Assembly: GCA_964456185.1 (NCBI GenBank)
Contig: CAYVZZ010000055.1
Location: 1 to 15,641, forward strand
Reading direction: 5' to 3'
Source: CAYVZZ01 sp964456185
GTDB taxonomy: Bacteria > Pseudomonadota > Gammaproteobacteria > Pseudomonadales > Alcanivoracaceae
Length of the DNA stretch: 15,641 nucleotides
Every line of letters begins with the position of its first letter. The stretch's first letter is position 1. The position numbers were made by a program, and so were the translations under genes. The notes below the pieces were generated by a model that saw only the letters and a program-made list of their open reading frames with translations, was not told the origin of the DNA and did not search any database. Of this stretch, positions 13,068 through 15,641 are shown one piece after another.

Positions 13068-14293
13068 TATTCAGCCTCCGTCACGGCATCGCCCAACCAG
13101 TTGCCCACCCAATCGGCCACCGGTTCAAAGGGTAGCTCGGCGAGCTCTTGTTGAATGAAACCGGTGCTCAACATGCGTTGGGCGGTGGCTTCATCGATAC
13201 CGCGAGATTGCAGGTAAAACGTCATGGCCGGGTCAATCTGACCGATGGTGGTGCCGTGCGAGCACATCACGTCATCGTTATAGATTTCCAGCTCGGGTTT
13301 GGAGTCTATCTCGGCACCGCGCGTGAGCAGCAGGTTTTTGTTGGACAGGTCGGCCAAGGTTTTCTTGGCACCCGGCTGGATGAGAATGCGGCCATTAAAG
13401 ACGATGCGGCCTTTATCGCCGGCAATGCCCTTGTAGCTTTGGTTGGAGACACAATGCGGCACATGGTGCTCGACGCAAATTTGGTTGTCGACGTAGTTGC
13501 GTTGACGGGAAATAAACGCACCGTGCATGTTGAGCTCGGCGCCTTCGCCTTCCAGCGTGACTTTAACGTCGTTACGGCGCAGGTGAGAGCCGCGCATAAA
13601 CTGGAAGCTGTTCACCCGGCTGTGGGCTTGCTGGCGAATGGCCAACTGGCCAATGTGTAGGGTGTCTGCCGCTTCCGATTGCAAACGGCAATGCACCAGC
13701 TCACTGTTGTCCTTGGCGACCACTTCGGTAACGGCATTGCACAATACCGGCCCCGAGCCGGTGTAGTGCTCGATAATTTGCAAACGACTGCCACTTTCCA
13801 GCTCAATGACCAAGCGGGTGTTGTGGTGTGACGGTTTGTCGTCGGTGCTATGAAAGACGATGTGTACAACGCCTTCCGGTGCCGTGTTCTTTGCCACATG
13901 CAGCGCCAAACCATCGGTCAGAGTAGCGCCATTCAAATAGGCGAAAGTGGTGCTGCCAAGCTGCGGCGAGTCGTCGGCAGTGAGGCGATTAAGCGTGATG
14001 CCGTCCCACTCGGGTAGTTGCTCGGGCAGGCGGCCATTCACAATGACTAACGGTTGGCTGCCGAAGTCGGGCAGGTCGGTGGGCGCTTCGCCTACGCCGG
14101 TTTGTTGTTGCAGTTGACCGTCGGCCAGCTGGTGCAGCTTGGTGTATTTCCAGGTTTCGGCAAACTTGCTGGGCAGCAGGTGCTCGGCCAGTTTGTCACG
14201 ATTAGCGGCACGAAAGGCGGCCAAGCTGCCGTCTGTGTCGGCTTGATCAACCAACTGGTTGATTTGTTGGTTTAGCTCGGGTGCCAGTCTCAT
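13067..14293 (-). CDS. sufD: SufD, subunit of the SufBC2D Fe-S scaffold
   Basis: SufD pairs with SufB on a SufC dimer to assemble nascent clusters and is tied to iron entry. The 408-residue product has the variable helical N-terminus (1-115; WKYTKL at 48-53), a beta-helix core, and the conserved C-terminal region NDDVMCSHGTTIGQID (339-354). His346 there corresponds to E. coli His360, implicated in cluster formation. FYLQSRGIDEATAQRML follows at 359-375. Its ATG overlaps the sufC stop (ATGA) and its stop overlaps the sufS start by one base. Length is similar to E. coli SufD (423); the N-terminal half is the part least like relatives, as usual. Confidence 0.96.
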   Translation of the reverse strand: MRLAPELNQQINQLVDQADTDGSLAAFRAANRDKLAEHLLPSKFAETWKYTKLHQLADGQLQQQTGVGEAPTDLPDFGSQPLVIVNGRLPEQLPEWDGITLNRLTADDSPQLGSTTFAYLNGATLTDGLALHVAKNTAPEGVVHIVFHSTDDKPSHHNTRLVIELESGSRLQIIEHYTGSGPVLCNAVTEVVAKDNSELVHCRLQSEAADTLHIGQLAIRQQAHSRVNSFQFMRGSHLRRNDVKVTLEGEGAELNMHGAFISRQRNYVDNQICVEHHVPHCVSNQSYKGIAGDKGRIVFNGRILIQPGAKKTLADLSNKNLLLTRGAEIDSKPELEIYNDDVMCSHGTTIGQIDPAMTFYLQSRGIDEATAQRMLSTGFIQQELAELPFEPVADWVGNWLGDAVTEAE

Positions 14294-15048
14294 GCGATTT
14301 TCTCCTCACCTTTGGTGAGCCAGCTGTAGCCTTTTTCTTCCAGTTCCAGTGCCAGGCTCTTGTCGCCTGACTTGACGATTTTGCCGTCGGCCAAAACATG
14401 CACCACGTCTGGCACCACATAGTCCAGCAGGCGCTGATAGTGGGTAACCAAAATAATGGAACGGTCGGCTGAACGCATAGCATTCACACCGTCGGCCACT
14501 ACGCGCAGCGCATCGATGTCAAGGCCAGAGTCGGTTTCGTCGAGAATTGCGACCTTGGGTTCAAGCAACATCATTTGCATGATTTCGTTGCGCTTTTTCT
14601 CGCCGCCGGAGAAGCCTTCGTTAACCCCGCGTTTCAGGAAGCTCGGGTCAAGGTCCACTTCTTTGCAGGCTTCACGGGCCTTTTTCAGAATATCGCGGGT
14701 GGGTAATGGCTCCTCGCCGCGCGCTTTGCGAAGTGATTCCAAAGAGACTTTAAGAAATTCCAGATTACTGACACCGGGGATTTCGACCGGATATTGGAAG
14801 GCCAAAAACAAACCGGCCTGTGCACGCTCTTCCGGCTCCAAATCAAGAATATCGGTGCCGTCCAGCACGGCCTGGCCGTCGGTTACCGTGTAGCCCGCAC
14901 GACCGGACAGGACATTGGCCAGGGTGCTTTTGCCCGCGCCATTTGGACCCATAATAGCGTGGACTTCCCCGGGCTTGACGTTGAGGTTCAGCCCTTTAAG
15001 GATGGCTTTGTCTTCGACTTTGGCGTGCAGGTTGGTGATATCTAACAT
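14290..15048 (-). CDS. sufC: SufC, ABC-type ATPase of the SufBC2D scaffold
   Basis: This 252-residue cytosolic ABC ATPase drives conformational change in SufB-SufD during cluster assembly. Walker A is GPNGAGKS at 34-41, the Q-loop AFQYPVEIPG at 83-92, the signature FSGGEKKR at 146-153 (SufC-specific EKKRNEI), Walker B VAILDETDSGLD at 166-177, and the switch histidine His203 in VTHYQRLL. No transmembrane partner exists, as is standard for SufC. AAAGGAAAA precedes ATG 15048. It follows sufB after a 60-base gap with a hairpin, and its stop overlaps the sufD start by four bases. Confidence 0.97.
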   Translation of the reverse strand: MLDITNLHAKVEDKAILKGLNLNVKPGEVHAIMGPNGAGKSTLANVLSGRAGYTVTDGQAVLDGTDILDLEPEERAQAGLFLAFQYPVEIPGVSNLEFLKVSLESLRKARGEEPLPTRDILKKAREACKEVDLDPSFLKRGVNEGFSGGEKKRNEIMQMMLLEPKVAILDETDSGLDIDALRVVADGVNAMRSADRSIILVTHYQRLLDYVVPDVVHVLADGKIVKSGDKSLALELEEKGYSWLTKGEEKIA

Positions 15049-15075
15049 CTAACGTTTTCCTTTAATCAAGCGGGT

Positions 15076-15091
15076 GCCGCCCGTAGGCGGC
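15076..15091 (-). other. Intercistronic UACG-tetraloop hairpin between sufB and sufC
   Basis: Read on the coding (reverse) strand, GCCGCC and GGCGGC form a perfect six-pair GC stem closed by the loop TACG, that is C(UACG)G in RNA, one of the extra-stable UNCG tetraloops. No T-run follows, so it is not an intrinsic terminator. It lies 17 bases after the sufB stop and 27 bases before the sufC start. A role in protecting the sufB 3' end or in setting relative expression is possible. Confidence 0.6.
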
Positions 15092-15108
15092 GAATGGGGT
15101 TGCCGCGT

Positions 15109-15641
15109 TTAGCCGACGGCGCCTTCAAGGCTGACTTCCAACAACTTGCCGGCTTCGACGGCAAATTCCATGGGTAGCTGTTTGAACACTTCCTTACAGA
15201 AGCCGTTCACAATCATGGAAACGGCTTTTTCCTCGTCAATACCGCGTTGGCGACAGAGGAAAAGTTGGTCGTCGCTGACTTTTGAGGTGGTGGCCTCGTG
15301 CTCGACGATGGCGCCGGGATGACGGCTCTCAATGTAAGGGAAGGTGTGCGCGCCACATTGGTCGCCGATTAACAGCGAATCACACTGGCTGAAGTTGCGT
15401 GCGCCATCTGCCCGCGGGCCAAACTTGGCCAGGCCACGGTAGCTGTTTTCACTTTTACCGGTGGAAATGCCTTTGGAGACAATGGTGCTGCGGGTGTTTT
15501 TGCCCAAGTGGGTCATCTTGGTGCCGGTGTCGGCCTGCATGTAGTTGCGGGTGACGGCCACCGAGTAAAACTCGCCCACCGAGTTGTCGCCGCGCAAGAC
15601 CACGCTGGGGTATTTCCAAGTTAATGCCGAGCCGGTTTCCA
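15109..15641 (-). CDS. sufB: SufB, core subunit of the SufBC2D scaffold (C-terminal part; 5' end outside window)
   Basis: The frame is open to the window edge; its first visible complete codons read ETGSALTWKYPSVVLRGD, so about 176 C-terminal residues of a protein usually near 480-495 are present. The internal GTG at 15603 is not the start. Key residues are kept: the cysteine in NFSQCDSLLI (Cys405 in E. coli) and the His-Glu pair in EHEATTS (His433/Glu434), which with SufD form the cluster-assembly site. DQLFLCRQRGIDEEKAVSMIVNGFCKEVF and the end in EGAVG are standard SufB. It is the first suf gene seen here; the promoter and any iscR or sufA lie to the right of the window. Confidence 0.97.
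   Translation of the reverse strand, partial: ETGSALTWKYPSVVLRGDNSVGEFYSVAVTRNYMQADTGTKMTHLGKNTRSTIVSKGISTGKSENSYRGLAKFGPRADGARNFSQCDSLLIGDQCGAHTFPYIESRHPGAIVEHEATTSKVSDDQLFLCRQRGIDEEKAVSMIVNGFCKEVFKQLPMEFAVEAGKLLEVSLEGAVG

Overview
The window looks like a gammaproteobacterial chromosome, probably of a free-living aquatic lineage. The reasons are a moderately GC-rich core, Pseudomonadota-type cysJ-cysI-cysH-cysG genes, and a sufB-C-D-S-T-E operon that ends in SufT and SufE. The genus cannot be fixed from the sequence alone.

Layout. Positions 1-847 (minus) carry most of a formate/nitrite-transporter family channel that runs off the left edge. A divergent intergenic region (848-1209) separates it from the plus-strand sulfite-reduction operon: cysJ (1210-3024), cysI (3103-4803), cysH (4800-5522) and cysG (5546-6997), closed by a clear intrinsic terminator at 7021-7052. 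An AT-richer accessory stretch follows on the minus strand: an unrecognised lipoprotein (7117-7977), a ParD-like/RelE-like toxin-antitoxin pair (8128-8632) and a YefM/YoeB pair (8747-9249). Each toxin-antitoxin pair has its own palindromic operator. Two plus-strand genes come next, a zinc-less quinone-oxidoreductase homologue (9361-10335) and an HslJ/META-domain lipoprotein (10375-10770). The right third is the minus-strand SUF iron-sulfur operon, read right to left: sufB (partial, from 15641), sufC, sufD, sufS, sufT and sufE, ending at 10805.

How the genes work together. CysH reduces PAPS to sulfite, and CysJ/CysI reduce sulfite to sulfide with NADPH. CysG makes the siroheme that CysI needs. 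Sulfide becomes cysteine outside the window. SufS and SufE take sulfur from cysteine and pass it to the SufBCD scaffold for Fe-S clusters such as the one in CysI. Both core blocks are therefore sulfur metabolism, separated by the toxin-antitoxin stretch and two unrelated genes. The APS kinase and sulfurylase genes (cysC, cysDN) and any iscR or sufA lie outside the window.

No wholly new system is evident. The parts most worth a second look are the sulfite-reductase-linked FNT channel, the half-site array in front of the ParD-like/RelE-like pair, the respaced TGTACA operator of yefM-yoeB, the orphan lipoprotein, a quinone-oxidoreductase homologue with an altered glycine motif, and several intercistronic RNA hairpins. 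No tRNA, rRNA, CRISPR array, insertion sequence or replication origin was seen.
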